The notes under the pieces are model-generated. The model made no database searches, was not told where the DNA came from, and was given only the letters and a program-made list of their open reading frames with translations. A stretch of DNA of 64,000 nt from Terrimonas_A sp051954695 (GTDB lineage: Bacteria; Bacteroidota; Bacteroidia; Chitinophagales; Chitinophagaceae), in assembly GCA_051954695.1 (NCBI GenBank), contig JBQCHL010000031.1, positions 1-64,000 on the forward strand. Reading direction: 5' to 3'. The stretch's first letter is position 1. The number at the start of each line of letters is the position of its first letter. The translations under genes and the position numbers were made by a program. Below are positions 8,282-17,095 of this stretch, piece by piece.

Positions 8282-8985
8282 AATAGTGTTTCTCCTTTTT
8301 GACTTTTCTCCGTTCTGTCGGTCCGGGGGCGTCAGGTATATAACAATCTGCTTATATTTTAGTTGAGTTTATATACCCCTTTTACCTGTCGTGGCGGCTG
8401 AAGGTAATACATTTTAATACCCGACATATACCCAAAAAAGCTAATTTTACCAACAGCCATTCCTATATCTGTAAATCAATGGATTACAGTCCTGTCTTGC
8501 TTTTTAGCCTTTTCCGTTGACTCATTTCAGCCAGCCTTTCCAGGCCTTTTGTTAAAAATGCTGCAAGTATAGTCTGCTTTCTGAAATCCCACTATTCCTA
8601 ATTCCATTTTTATGCCAGCAACAGGTAAGTTTTCATCTGGCAGTAGAGTATTTACACCATGCTCTTTTTATAAAAGGATCGTTATCCTGTTTCTTCCTAC
8701 ATAAAAATCGGGTTGGACATCACGCCTTTTTTTTGTTAAAGCCCTTGCCAGTAAAGGGTTTCAGAAGACAATCTGTTGCTTTAGCATTCCCAAAACGGTC
8801 ATATTTTGGTTTGCAGCAGGAATATCGCAAGCGTAATTTTGTGTCAGCAAGAAAGAAAATACACCGGTTCATCAGTCAGCCGGTCCTAAATCACCAGAAA
8901 GCTTGCCTCACGATTTCACTTGCTCCCGGTTGCTCCATCAAAGTTTGTAAATAACAAGATTTAAATAAACCCTAAAAGTAAAGTC
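8282..8985. other. 704-bp region without a convincing gene
   Basis: Between the DsbA-like gene and the small secreted protein gene. A 73-codon frame at 8733-8954 lacks protein-like character and is rejected. The region holds the DsbA-like gene's upstream sequence on the left and a candidate promoter for the 8986 gene at 8810-8841. The middle (about 8400-8720) is pyrimidine-rich with no clear palindrome or RNA signature that I can identify. Confidence 0.5.
8810..8841 (+). promoter_or_regulatory. Putative promoter, TTTG-N20-TAATTTTG
   Basis: TTTG at 8810-8813 and TAATTTTG at 8834-8841 match the -33 and -7 elements of the Bacteroidota primary sigma factor with a 20-nt spacer. It would give a leader of about 140 nt ahead of the ATG at 8986. 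Confidence 0.5.
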
Positions 8986-9390
8986 ATGAAAAATTTATTG
9001 TCTAACACCCGTATCGCTGCAGTTGCCCTGGTACTTAGTTTAACACTGGTATTCGCTACTGCTGCACAAGCTAATGAAACCAACCCTACCGGCGTAGAGC
9101 TGAGATTTATCGGTAACCTGAAAAATCAGCCTGTTTTCCACCTGAGCTACAATGGTGCAGTTGAAAATGAATATACAATCGTGGTTCGCGACGAGTACAA
9201 CAACGTATTGTATAAAGATTATGTGAAAGGAACCAACATCTCCAAAAAATTCATGCTGAACACAGATGAGTTGGGCGATGTGGATGTTACTTTCGAAATC
9301 ACCGACAGAAAAGCTGGCAAACCTGTAGTATACGAGATCAGCAAGAACTCACGTCTTATTCAGGATGTTGTTGTAAACAAATTGAAATAA
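8986..9390 (+). CDS. Small secreted protein of unknown function
   Basis: A 134-aa exported protein with a clear signal peptide (about 1-29, hydrophobic AVALVLSLTLVFATAAQA with an A-x-A cleavage site). The mature part (about 105 aa) is beta-rich: LRFIGNLKNQPVFHLSYNG, EYTIVVRDEYNNVLYKDYV and DVDVTFEITDRK look like strands of an Ig-like sandwich, similar to small secreted proteins common in Chitinophagaceae. It has no cysteines in the mature part. The dedicated promoter and strong terminator suggest an abundant monocistronic product. Function unknown. Confidence 0.8.
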   Translation: MKNLLSNTRIAAVALVLSLTLVFATAAQANETNPTGVELRFIGNLKNQPVFHLSYNGAVENEYTIVVRDEYNNVLYKDYVKGTNISKKFMLNTDELGDVDVTFEITDRKAGKPVVYEISKNSRLIQDVVVNKLK

Positions 9391-9416
9391 GCCACTGTTC
9401 ACTTTATTCCTGATGA

Positions 9417-9455
9417 AAACATGCACCGGCTTCTTGCTGGTGCATGTTTTTTTTA
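9417..9455 (+). terminator. Rho-independent terminator
   Basis: Stem ACATGCACC...GGTGCATGT followed by a run of eight T. It lies 27 bp after the stop of the small secreted protein gene, and just before the stop of the convergent DUF418 gene. Confidence 0.85.
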
Positions 9456-9458
9456 TTT

Positions 9459-10790
9459 TCATCCTTTCTTTGCAAAAGGTTGTTTTTTCCAATACGTCAG
9501 GCTTCGCCATAACCATTCCAACGGACCAAAATAAAAGTAGCGCAGCCAGATATGGCTCCAGATGATCTGTAACAACCAAACAGCCCCAACCACATAATAC
9601 ACTTCATAGCGCTGCAGTTTTCCATACAGTCCAAATCCCACTCCATAAAAAATGATACCGCAGATCAGTGATTGAGTAAGATAATTGGTAAAAGCCATCT
9701 GCCCCACAGGGCGCATCAGTGCAAACAGCCATTTGAACACTCCTGACCGGTACATTAGCATCAGTAATCCGAAAACTCCCAAAGACCGCAAAGTCCGCGA
9801 TATTGTGTACATCTCAAACTGGATATTTTTCGTGTACTCAAACCCGTTGAACTGGTATCTGACCAATGATTGCAACCGGAACCAGCATATCGTTAAGCCC
9901 AGGCCAAGCCCCACGATAGTCAGCAGCCAGTATACTTTAACAGGAGCCTGACCTGTTATTATACCCAATTTAAAAAAGGCCATGCCAAGAAACATGAACA
10001 ACAATACATCCCATATGCTCATGTACATGTATTTTACCAACACATTCAGGTAGACAGACGTCCTGAATTCATACAGGTCGGCATAGCTGCCAGTGGTCTT
10101 CCGGATAGCTTTCTCCATCTTCTCAACCTTTTTTTCATACTTCGTATTTTCCATGAATTCTTTCATGGCCCCCAGATCTTCTTTTTGCTGAAGAGTAAGC
10201 CTGGTTTTAGTAGTGTCGATCGCTGCCACAAGCTCCCCTTTTTTGATCGTGGTTTTGCCCTGGTACAGATCCCGTGTTTCTCTTAACATCATCATCAGGA
10301 AACAAACACAGGCTGCGATTATTAAAGCCTTGGGGGAAAGCTTGCGAAAAGTGAATATCATCAAACCATAAGCACCATAATCAAACAGGATATCTCCCCA
10401 CCAGAGCAGGAGATAAACATCGACCAGGCCAAAGAACATCAACCATAATTGCCTGCGCACAAAATAGTCGGCCGGCCTTATACCCTCTATCCTTTTTCCC
10501 TGCCTTTCTATAAATAAAATGATCCCTGCACCAAATAGCATAGAAAACAAAGCTCGCTGGGTGCCTTCGGGTATCCATTCCACCAGGCGCCAGACAGTGA
10601 AGTTGATCGTACCGAATTCATGACGGACTGTAGGATCAAAACCTGCAGGGCCGGGCAAGCCAAACCCTGGTATATTCATAAGCAATATGCCCAGAATAGC
10701 AAATCCCCTAAGGGAATCAATGATAGTGATACGTTCGGATTGGGAAACAGGCGCAGCAATGCTGGCGGAGGTCCCGGCAGAGGTAGTCAT
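9459..10790 (-). CDS. DUF418 family membrane protein (YeiB-like)
   Basis: A 443-aa polytopic inner-membrane protein. The N-terminal SERITIIDSLRGFAILGILL with the following MNIPGF is the hallmark of DUF418/YeiB proteins, related to acyltransferase-3-type membrane proteins. The C-terminal third (FTNYLTQSLICGIIFYG...GPLEWLWRSLTYW) is the DUF418 core. A charged, probably cytoplasmic loop with coiled-coil character sits at about 205-245. I chose the ATG at 10790; an in-frame ATG at 10835 would add 15 polar residues. Function unknown; relatives are proposed transporters. Confidence 0.85.
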   Translation of the reverse strand: MTTSAGTSASIAAPVSQSERITIIDSLRGFAILGILLMNIPGFGLPGPAGFDPTVRHEFGTINFTVWRLVEWIPEGTQRALFSMLFGAGIILFIERQGKRIEGIRPADYFVRRQLWLMFFGLVDVYLLLWWGDILFDYGAYGLMIFTFRKLSPKALIIAACVCFLMMMLRETRDLYQGKTTIKKGELVAAIDTTKTRLTLQQKEDLGAMKEFMENTKYEKKVEKMEKAIRKTTGSYADLYEFRTSVYLNVLVKYMYMSIWDVLLFMFLGMAFFKLGIITGQAPVKVYWLLTIVGLGLGLTICWFRLQSLVRYQFNGFEYTKNIQFEMYTISRTLRSLGVFGLLMLMYRSGVFKWLFALMRPVGQMAFTNYLTQSLICGIIFYGVGFGLYGKLQRYEVYYVVGAVWLLQIIWSHIWLRYFYFGPLEWLWRSLTYWKKQPFAKKG

Positions 10791-10952
10791 GTTGATTGAT
10801 TTTGATTGTGATTGGCCGGATAATAAATTCCACAAGGAAGGACCATCTATCTACTGTTCATGATCTGCAATCGGTAAAACAGAAGATAACTGTGCTGTAA
10901 TGCCGGCTTCATACGATGAATACCGGGCTAATCAATCATAAGCCTGAAATTG

Positions 10953-11207
10953 TTATTCCCAAACCAGGTTGGTGCCGTCTTTTGCTTTCTCCAGCCCGGC
11001 GGAAGTGATGCGGATAATCAGAGTGTCTTGCTGTTCAGTAACTACCAGCTCTTCTTCTTCCAGCAACCTGAGTTGCTCATTGATAAAAGACCAGTCCTGA
11101 AATTGACGAAGGATCAGTTCCCTTGGCCGGCAGGCATACTGCTCTGGTTGCGGGTCTTCTTTTACGATAGAATAGATGGTGTGCAAAAGCTGGTAATGGT
11201 CTAGCAT
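10953..11207 (-). CDS. Small winged-helix-like hypothetical protein
   Basis: An 84-aa acidic cytoplasmic protein. The pattern of two helices, then FINEQLRLLEEEELVV, then TLIIRITSAGLEKAK resembles the helix-helix-wing of small PadR/MarR-like winged-helix domains (the wing ending in ITxxG is typical). It lacks a basic recognition helix, so DNA binding is uncertain. A same-size frame on the other strand (10950-11204) is taken as its shadow, because this strand gives the more protein-like sequence. It lies upstream of the DUF418 gene on the same strand. Confidence 0.65.
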   Translation of the reverse strand: MLDHYQLLHTIYSIVKEDPQPEQYACRPRELILRQFQDWSFINEQLRLLEEEELVVTEQQDTLIIRITSAGLEKAKDGTNLVWE

Positions 11208-11298
11208 ATTCTAAAAATATCGGAAAAACAGGTCCCATACCCAATAACTTATCAACATTTTTTTTAACCCGTTCTGGTCACCGTTTACAATATTTTCC

Positions 11299-11361
11299 CC
11301 TTCCCGTCCTTCCCGCCTTACCGGTAAAAAACTTACCGGTAAGGCGGGAAGGACGGGAAGG
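11299..11361. repeat. Perfect 29-bp palindrome, family B copy 1
   Basis: Arms 11299-11327 and 11333-11361 are perfectly complementary over 29 bp with a 5-nt loop. The apex is TTACCGGTAA-like and the base is a purine/pyrimidine-biased CCTTCCCGTCCTTCCCG block. A diverged copy with the same apex and base lies at 23301-23346. It sits in the 278-bp gap between the divergent wHTH-like and SIMPL genes, where a simple terminator would not be expected. Confidence 0.85.
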
Positions 11362-11485
11362 AAGCATTTCAAACAGCACTTGTCTTATTTCTTGTAAACC
11401 AGATTGTATTTGCTAAAAAAAAGTGAATACGTCAAACACCTTATGTAATGTTTTTGCAGAACGTATCTTGTAAAAAACGTTGATC

Positions 11486-12208
11486 ATGAAAACTATTTTG
11501 ACAAGTCTCGCATTCGCATTGTTAGCTCAAACCAGTATGGCACAACAGGGCCAGCCTGTGTACACCGTTAATCCTTTCCCTAAAACCATTTCTGTAAGCG
11601 GCAGCGCCGAAATGGAGATCGTACCGGATGAAATATATGTCCAGATCACCCTGATGGAATATCAGAAGAAAGGGGAATCCAAAAAAGACCTGGAAAGCAT
11701 CAGAACAGCCTTCCTGGCAGCCTGCAGGGCTATCGGCATACCTGACTCGCTGATCAGTATTGCCTCTTATTCCGGGTACAATAATTATTATGAGCTGAAA
11801 AAAAAGAAAAAGGGTACTGATATGCTCGCGCAGATCACTTATCAGGTAAAGTTTTCCGGTAGCCGCCAGATGGACGAACTGGTGGAAAAGCTGGATGATG
11901 ATGCCACTAAAAACTTCCAGATCGTTTCTACCAGCCATAGCAAGATGCCTGAGTTCAGAAAACAACTGAAGATAAAAGCTGTGCAGATCGCACGCGAAAA
12001 AGGTTTGTACCTGAGTGAAGCCATCGGTGAAAAACTGGGCGAAGCCATCACCATCAATGAGCCTGCCGAATGGCAACCTTACTTCATGAGCTCTGCACAA
12101 AGCAATATGCTGATGCGCGACCAGGCCAGCCCCGAAGGTGGTTCCCAGATAGACTTTAAGAAAATGAAACTACGGTTTGAAGTGAATGTTGTGTTTGCAC
12201 TGAAATAA
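11486..12208 (+). CDS. SIMPL domain (DUF541) periplasmic protein
   Basis: A 240-aa exported protein with a signal peptide (about 1-19, ending TSMAQ), then the SIMPL/DUF541 domain: ISVSGSAEMEIVPDEIYVQI at the start of the domain is diagnostic (sGsgev.v.PD.). The family is named after a mouse IRAK-interacting protein; bacterial members (E. coli YggE) are periplasmic, form ring oligomers and are linked to oxidative stress. The ATG at 11486 is preferred over the in-frame TTG two codons earlier. A hairpin without a T-run follows. Confidence 0.9.
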   Translation: MKTILTSLAFALLAQTSMAQQGQPVYTVNPFPKTISVSGSAEMEIVPDEIYVQITLMEYQKKGESKKDLESIRTAFLAACRAIGIPDSLISIASYSGYNNYYELKKKKKGTDMLAQITYQVKFSGSRQMDELVEKLDDDATKNFQIVSTSHSKMPEFRKQLKIKAVQIAREKGLYLSEAIGEKLGEAITINEPAEWQPYFMSSAQSNMLMRDQASPEGGSQIDFKKMKLRFEVNVVFALK

Positions 12209-12248
12209 TAAGTCATAAGCTTACTTTTGTGTGGTAAACACATTTAAT

Positions 12249-12274
12249 GGTGAAGAGCCCCAGGGCTCTTCACC
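12249..12274 (+). terminator. Hairpin between SIMPL and GT2 genes
   Basis: GGTGAAGAGCCC and GGGCTCTTCACC form a 12-bp perfect stem with a minimal loop. The T-rich sequence after it is broken by C, so termination may be partial. Confidence 0.6.
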
Positions 12275-12297
12275 TCTTATTTCTTGCTTAAAGAACA

Positions 12298-13173
12298 ATG
12301 AAAGTCTGTGGTTTCTCTTTTGTGCGCAACGGTGTGAAGCTGGGATATCCTTTTGTAGAAGCCGTCCGTTCCATTCTTCCTTTATGTGATGAAGTGATCG
12401 TAGCAGTAGGCGATTCCACTGATAATACACTGGAAATACTGCGTGACCTCGACCCTAAAGTAACTATTATCGAAACCATATGGGATGAGAACCTGAAAGA
12501 AGGAGGGCGTGTACTGGCCGTGGAAACAGATAAAGCTTTCCAGGCTATTCCTGCAAAATATGATTGGTGCATTTATATACAGGGCGATGAAGTGATCCAT
12601 GAAAAATATTTTCCCGTGATAAAGGGAGCCATGGAAAAATACCTCCACAATAAAAAAGTGGATGGGTTCCTCTTCAATTATATCCACTTTTTCGGTTCTT
12701 ATGCTTATGTCGGTATCAACAGTGCCTGGTACAGGCATGAGATCAGGATCATACGCAACGACAAGAATATATTTTCTTACCGCGATGCACAGGGATTCCG
12801 CAAAAGACCGAATGAGAAACTGAGAGTGAAGCTGCTGGATGCATATGTATATCACTACGGATGGGTAAGATACCCCGAAGAGCTGAAAGAAAAAGAAAAA
12901 GCAAAGATCCGTTTATATAATCCGGACGAAGGGGCCGTACAGGGCCATGCAGATTTCATGAACCAGTATACGTATGAAAAAGCGACTGAGCCTGTAGCGC
13001 TTTTTGAAGGCACTCACCCCGCCGTGATGCAGGATAGAGTGGCAAAGCAAAACTGGAGCTATCAACCTGATCCTTCCCTCCGCTATGCTTCATTGAAAGA
13101 CCGCTTTAAAAGGTTTATGGGAAAATGGACAGGATGGTATCCTGGAGAGTATAAAAATTATAAGATCATTTAG
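12298..13173 (+). CDS. Family 2-like glycosyltransferase
   Basis: A 291-aa cytoplasmic GT-A-fold protein. It starts with MKVCGFSFVRNGVKLGYPFVEAV and AVGDSTDNTLEIL, the nucleotide-binding half of GT2 enzymes. A metal-binding acidic motif Gly96-Asp97-Glu98 (IQGDEVIH) takes the DxD place. The C-terminal part, with HYGWVRYPEELKEKEK, is shared by uncharacterised Bacteroidota homologues. No membrane segment. It stands alone rather than in a polysaccharide cluster, so the acceptor cannot be guessed. Confidence 0.82.
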   Translation: MKVCGFSFVRNGVKLGYPFVEAVRSILPLCDEVIVAVGDSTDNTLEILRDLDPKVTIIETIWDENLKEGGRVLAVETDKAFQAIPAKYDWCIYIQGDEVIHEKYFPVIKGAMEKYLHNKKVDGFLFNYIHFFGSYAYVGINSAWYRHEIRIIRNDKNIFSYRDAQGFRKRPNEKLRVKLLDAYVYHYGWVRYPEELKEKEKAKIRLYNPDEGAVQGHADFMNQYTYEKATEPVALFEGTHPAVMQDRVAKQNWSYQPDPSLRYASLKDRFKRFMGKWTGWYPGEYKNYKII

Positions 13174-13181
13174 CTAAACGA

Positions 13182-13209
13182 AAACGGCAAGGATTGTTCC
13201 TTGCCGTTT
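13182..13209. terminator. Bidirectional terminator
   Basis: AAACGGCAAGGA and TTCCTTGCCGTTT form a near-perfect 12-bp stem with a 3-nt loop between the convergent GT2 and clpB genes. Flanking A and T residues would support termination in both directions. Confidence 0.75.
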
Positions 13210-13243
13210 CTATATAAACTTCATTGGATAATGAAGGGGTATT

Positions 13244-15868
13244 TTACTTCTTCCCTGTTTTTTCCAGCTCCGGTGTCTCATTCCTGAACACAACCGTATT
13301 ATCAAATACATCCACCAGCACCGGGTGGGTTTTATCAATATCCCCTGCAAGTATCCTTTTGCTCAACTGGTTGACGATCTCTTTTTGTATCAACCTTTTC
13401 AAGGGCCTTGCGCCGAATTGCGGATCGAATCCCTGATCAGCCAGGTACTCCAGTGCATAATCGCTGAACTCCAATTGAATACCGCTTTGTGCTACCAGTC
13501 GCTTCAGGTTGTTTAACTGGATCTTTACAATACCCATGATCTGTTTCTTCAGCAAAGGCTGGAACATAATTATCTCATCAACCCTGTTCAGGAATTCCGG
13601 ACGGATGGTTTGCCGCAGCAGGTTCATCACTTCCAGTTTGGCTTTTTCTGTAGCCTCTTCCACATTCTTTTCATTAACGTTATCAAAAGCATCCATGATC
13701 AGGTGGCTTCCGATATTGCTGGTCATAATGATGATGGTGTTCTTGAAATTGACCACCCTTCCTTTATTGTCGGTCAACCGGCCATCGTCCAGCACCTGCA
13801 ACAGCACGTTCCATACATCTGGGTTAGCTTTCTCGATCTCATCGAGCAACACCACGCTGTAAGGTTTTCTTCGCACTGCTTCTGTGAGCTGGCCGCCTTC
13901 ATCATAACCTACATAACCGGGAGGTGCGCCAACAAGCCTGCTCACTGTATGTTTTTCCTGGTATTCACTCATATCGATCCTCGTCATCATACTTTCATCA
14001 TCAAACAGGTATTCAGCCAGGGCCTTTGCCAGTTCGGTTTTACCAACACCTGTTGTGCCAAGGAAAATAAATGAACCGATCGGCTTCTTTGGATCATTCA
14101 ATCCTGCACGGCTGCGGCGGATAGCATCTGCAACTGCAGTGATCGCTTCATCCTGCCCTACTACCCTTTCATGCAGATGTTCTTCGAGATGCAGCAATTT
14201 TTCTTTATCACTCTGCATCATTTTGGTTACAGGGATGCCGGTAACCTTGGCCACACTTTCTGCTATATCTTCCGCGTCCACTTCTTCTTTTGTGATCCTT
14301 GAATTTTCACTGATGGCAGCCAGTTGATCAGAATAATCCTTGATCTGCTTTTCCTGTTCTTTTATCTTACCATAGCGGATCTCCGCTACTTTGCCATAAT
14401 CGCCTTCACGCTCTGCCTTTTCCGCTTCGAGCTTTAATTGTTCAATCGCTGCTTTACCACTCTGTACTTTTTCCACGATCTCTTTTTCTTCTTTCCATTT
14501 CGCTCTGAACGTATCTCTTTGTACAGACAGGTTAGCGATCTCTGTATTGAGCTGCTTCAGCTTTTCCTCATCGTTCTCGCGTTTGATCGCTTCCCTTTCT
14601 ATTTCCAGTTGGCGGATCTGTCTTTCCAGCGTATCCAGTTCTTCAGGCATGGAATTCATTTCAAGCCTGAGCTTTGCTGCGCTTTCATCAATCAGGTCAA
14701 TCGCTTTATCGGGCAGGAAACGGTCGGTGATATAACGGCTCGACAATTCCACGGCAGCGATGATCGCTTCGTCTTTGATCCGCACATGGTGGTGCGTCTC
14801 ATAACGGTCTTTCAATCCACGCAGGATAGAGATAGCATCTTCCACACTTGGTTCATCAATGAACACTTTCTGGAACCGCCTTTCAAGCGCTTTATCTTTT
14901 TCAAAAAATTTCTGGTATTCACTCAAAGTGGTAGCGCCCACTGCACGCAGTTCACCACGCGACAGTGCAGGCTTCAGAATATTGGCTGCATCCATTGCAC
15001 CTTCACCACCACCGGCACCTACCAGTGTATGTATCTCATCAATAAACAAAATGATCTCTCCGTCGCTGCCGCTCACTTCCTTTACCACACCTTTCAATCT
15101 TTCTTCAAACTCGCCTTTGTATTTGGCACCTGCGATAAGCAAGCCCATATCCAATGCGTAGATCACTTTTGATTTCAGGTTTTCCGGCACATCGCCATTC
15201 ACGATACGATGTGCGATACCTTCAGCAATGGCTGTTTTACCTACACCGGGCTCACCCACAAGAATGGGGTTGTTCTTGGTGCGGCGGGAGAGGATATGGA
15301 GTGTTCTCCTGATCTCTTCATCACGACCGATCACAGGATCAAGTTTTCCCTGGCGTGCCAGTTCATTCAGGTTCTTTGCATATTTGTTCAACGCGTTGAA
15401 TTCCTGGGTTTGTGTTTGGGAAGTAACTGTTTCGCCTTTACGTAATTCCTTAATGGCCGCTACCAGCCCCTTTTCAGTAAGGCCTGCATTTTTCAGCAGC
15501 TTGGCTGTTTCATCATTCCCCTGCACAATTGCCAGCAGGATATGTTCGGGTGTCACAAATTCATCATTGAACTGCTTCAGGGCAGCTCCTGCCCTCAACA
15601 CTACATTGTTGGCTTCCCGGCTGATCTGCTGGGCAGCGTCACCGGAGGTTTTGGGAAGTTTGTTGATCAATTCGTCCAGGCGGGTATCCACCAGGTTGAC
15701 TGTAACATTGTTTTTCTTCAATAAATAATCCACGGGAGAATCTTCCTGTTCCAGCAAGGCCTTCAGCAAGTGCTCCGTTTCGATATTCGGGCTCTTGGCA
15801 TTAAAGGCGATCTGCTGTGCCTGTTGGAAGGCTTCAGCCGCTTTTATGGTAAAATTTCCTAGGTTCAT
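13244..15868 (-). CDS. clpB: ATP-dependent disaggregase ClpB
   Basis: An 874-aa Hsp100 chaperone that, with DnaK, extracts polypeptides from aggregates after heat shock. Domains in order: Clp N domain (1-145), AAA1 with Walker A GEPGVGKT (205-212) and Walker B ILFIDEIH, coiled-coil middle domain (about 405-525), AAA2 with Walker A GTTGVGKT (604-611), then the D2 small domain. The length is that of typical ClpB, and there is no ClpP-docking IGF-like loop that I can see. The ATG at 15868 gives MNLGNFTIKAAEAFQQAQ, the usual Bacteroidota start; a further in-frame ATG upstream gives a non-conserved extension. Confidence 0.97.
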   Translation of the reverse strand: MNLGNFTIKAAEAFQQAQQIAFNAKSPNIETEHLLKALLEQEDSPVDYLLKKNNVTVNLVDTRLDELINKLPKTSGDAAQQISREANNVVLRAGAALKQFNDEFVTPEHILLAIVQGNDETAKLLKNAGLTEKGLVAAIKELRKGETVTSQTQTQEFNALNKYAKNLNELARQGKLDPVIGRDEEIRRTLHILSRRTKNNPILVGEPGVGKTAIAEGIAHRIVNGDVPENLKSKVIYALDMGLLIAGAKYKGEFEERLKGVVKEVSGSDGEIILFIDEIHTLVGAGGGEGAMDAANILKPALSRGELRAVGATTLSEYQKFFEKDKALERRFQKVFIDEPSVEDAISILRGLKDRYETHHHVRIKDEAIIAAVELSSRYITDRFLPDKAIDLIDESAAKLRLEMNSMPEELDTLERQIRQLEIEREAIKRENDEEKLKQLNTEIANLSVQRDTFRAKWKEEKEIVEKVQSGKAAIEQLKLEAEKAEREGDYGKVAEIRYGKIKEQEKQIKDYSDQLAAISENSRITKEEVDAEDIAESVAKVTGIPVTKMMQSDKEKLLHLEEHLHERVVGQDEAITAVADAIRRSRAGLNDPKKPIGSFIFLGTTGVGKTELAKALAEYLFDDESMMTRIDMSEYQEKHTVSRLVGAPPGYVGYDEGGQLTEAVRRKPYSVVLLDEIEKANPDVWNVLLQVLDDGRLTDNKGRVVNFKNTIIIMTSNIGSHLIMDAFDNVNEKNVEEATEKAKLEVMNLLRQTIRPEFLNRVDEIIMFQPLLKKQIMGIVKIQLNNLKRLVAQSGIQLEFSDYALEYLADQGFDPQFGARPLKRLIQKEIVNQLSKRILAGDIDKTHPVLVDVFDNTVVFRNETPELEKTGKK

Positions 15869-15905
15869 ATATCTAATATTATCGTTGATTTGAGTTGTTG
15901 AACCG

Positions 15906-15933
15906 GTTATACAATTCATACAAACTGTATAAC
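15906..15933. promoter_or_regulatory. Inverted repeat upstream of clpB (possible operator)
   Basis: GTTATACA (15906-15913) and TGTATAAC (15926-15933) are exact 8-bp inverted arms with a 12-nt gap, 37 bp upstream of the clpB start. The position would suit a regulator or promoter element controlling a heat-shock gene. It does not match the CIRCE consensus. Confidence 0.35.
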
Positions 15934-16031
15934 ATAATTCAAATTAATTAGCGTTATTAGTCCCTACAGAATTCACGCCATTCGCGTAATTCGTCTTATT
16001 TGTGTAATTAGTAGTTAAAAATCCAGTAAGA

Positions 16032-17087
16032 ATGTCATACAAGCCCCTTCCGATCTGCATGAAAGTCATACCAGTAGCAGTTTTGCTGTTATTCTTGCAG
16101 CCTCTCCAGGCCCAGCTTAATACGGCCGAGTTGGACGCCGCCTTCCAATCCCGCCAGAAACAATTGGGAAATAATGCGGTAGCAATGATCTGGAAAGGCG
16201 ATACCCTTGTTTATAAAAAAGAGCTGGGTGATTTTAACACCAAAACAGCCACGCCGGTTGCCATTGCCAGTTGCAGCAAATGGCTGACTGCTGTTCTTGT
16301 TATGCAATTTGTTGAAGAAGGGAAGCTTTCCCTGGATGATAAGATCAGCCGCTGGTTGCCCGAATTTGAGCGCTATGGGAAAAGCTATATCACCATCCGC
16401 AATTGCCTTTCGCAGATGACAGGTATCGAGGATGATGCCAATTTTTTAAAGAAGCTTTTCCAGCGGAAAAAATTTCAATCCCTGGAAGAAGAAGTGAACT
16501 CATTTGCGGCCAGGGAGATCAGGGCCAACCCAGGCACCGATTTCTGGTATGGCTCCATCGGCCTTAATATTGCCGGCCGGGTGCTGGAAGTGGTCAGCAA
16601 GAAAAGGTTTGATGTGCTGATCAAACAAAAGCTGTTTACCCCGCTGGCCATGCGCAGAACAAGTTTTACCAGTGCAGATGGAGGACCTGTAAATCCTTCC
16701 GGAGGTGCTTATTCCACACCTGACGATTATATGCGGTTCCTGGTAATGCTGCTCAATAAAGGAAAGGCCAATGGCAAACAAATACTCAGCGAAGAATCCG
16801 TGAATACATTAATGCAGGTACAAACCAAATCTTCCCAGATCAAATACGCGCCCAAGGCTGCAGGAGGTTTCAACTATACGCTGGGAAGCTGGGCAGTTGA
16901 AGAGATAGACGGGAAAGCAACCGCCCTGGCAAGCCCGGGTTTATTCGGCACCTGGCCGATGATTGATTTTTGTAGGGGTTATGCGTACCTTGTTTTTACT
17001 AAAACCCTGCTCACCGAGGAAAAAGCAGGTATACATCTTGAATTAAAAAAAATCATTGATCAGCAGATAAAACCTTCCTGTCCCTGA
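16032..17087 (+). CDS. Serine beta-lactamase-like hydrolase
   Basis: A 351-aa exported protein of the class C beta-lactamase/penicillin-binding-protein-like fold. The signal peptide covers about 1-28. The SxxK motif is Ser80-Cys-Ser-Lys83; the second motif is Tyr173-Gly-Ser175 rather than the usual YxN; there is no obvious KTG, but GTWPM near the C-terminus may take that place. Such proteins are usually esterases or D-Ala-D-amino acid peptidases, not resistance enzymes. The gene ends 8 bp before the small channel-like gene, so the two are likely co-transcribed. Confidence 0.83.
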   Translation: MSYKPLPICMKVIPVAVLLLFLQPLQAQLNTAELDAAFQSRQKQLGNNAVAMIWKGDTLVYKKELGDFNTKTATPVAIASCSKWLTAVLVMQFVEEGKLSLDDKISRWLPEFERYGKSYITIRNCLSQMTGIEDDANFLKKLFQRKKFQSLEEEVNSFAAREIRANPGTDFWYGSIGLNIAGRVLEVVSKKRFDVLIKQKLFTPLAMRRTSFTSADGGPVNPSGGAYSTPDDYMRFLVMLLNKGKANGKQILSEESVNTLMQVQTKSSQIKYAPKAAGGFNYTLGSWAVEEIDGKATALASPGLFGTWPMIDFCRGYAYLVFTKTLLTEEKAGIHLELKKIIDQQIKPSCP

Positions 17088-17095
17088 TCGGCATT

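Noticed and set aside
8733..8954. A 73-codon frame in the 704-bp intergenic region
   Set aside because: Basic, no recognisable fold, and the probable promoter of the next gene lies inside it.
14438..15172. A 244-codon open frame on the plus strand
   Set aside because: It lies fully opposite clpB, and its sequence is Phe/His/Cys-rich and not protein-like. It is a shadow of clpB.
16032..17087. Antibiotic-resistance beta-lactamase
   Set aside because: The second motif is YGS instead of YxN and there is no clear KTG, so a general serine hydrolase is more likely.
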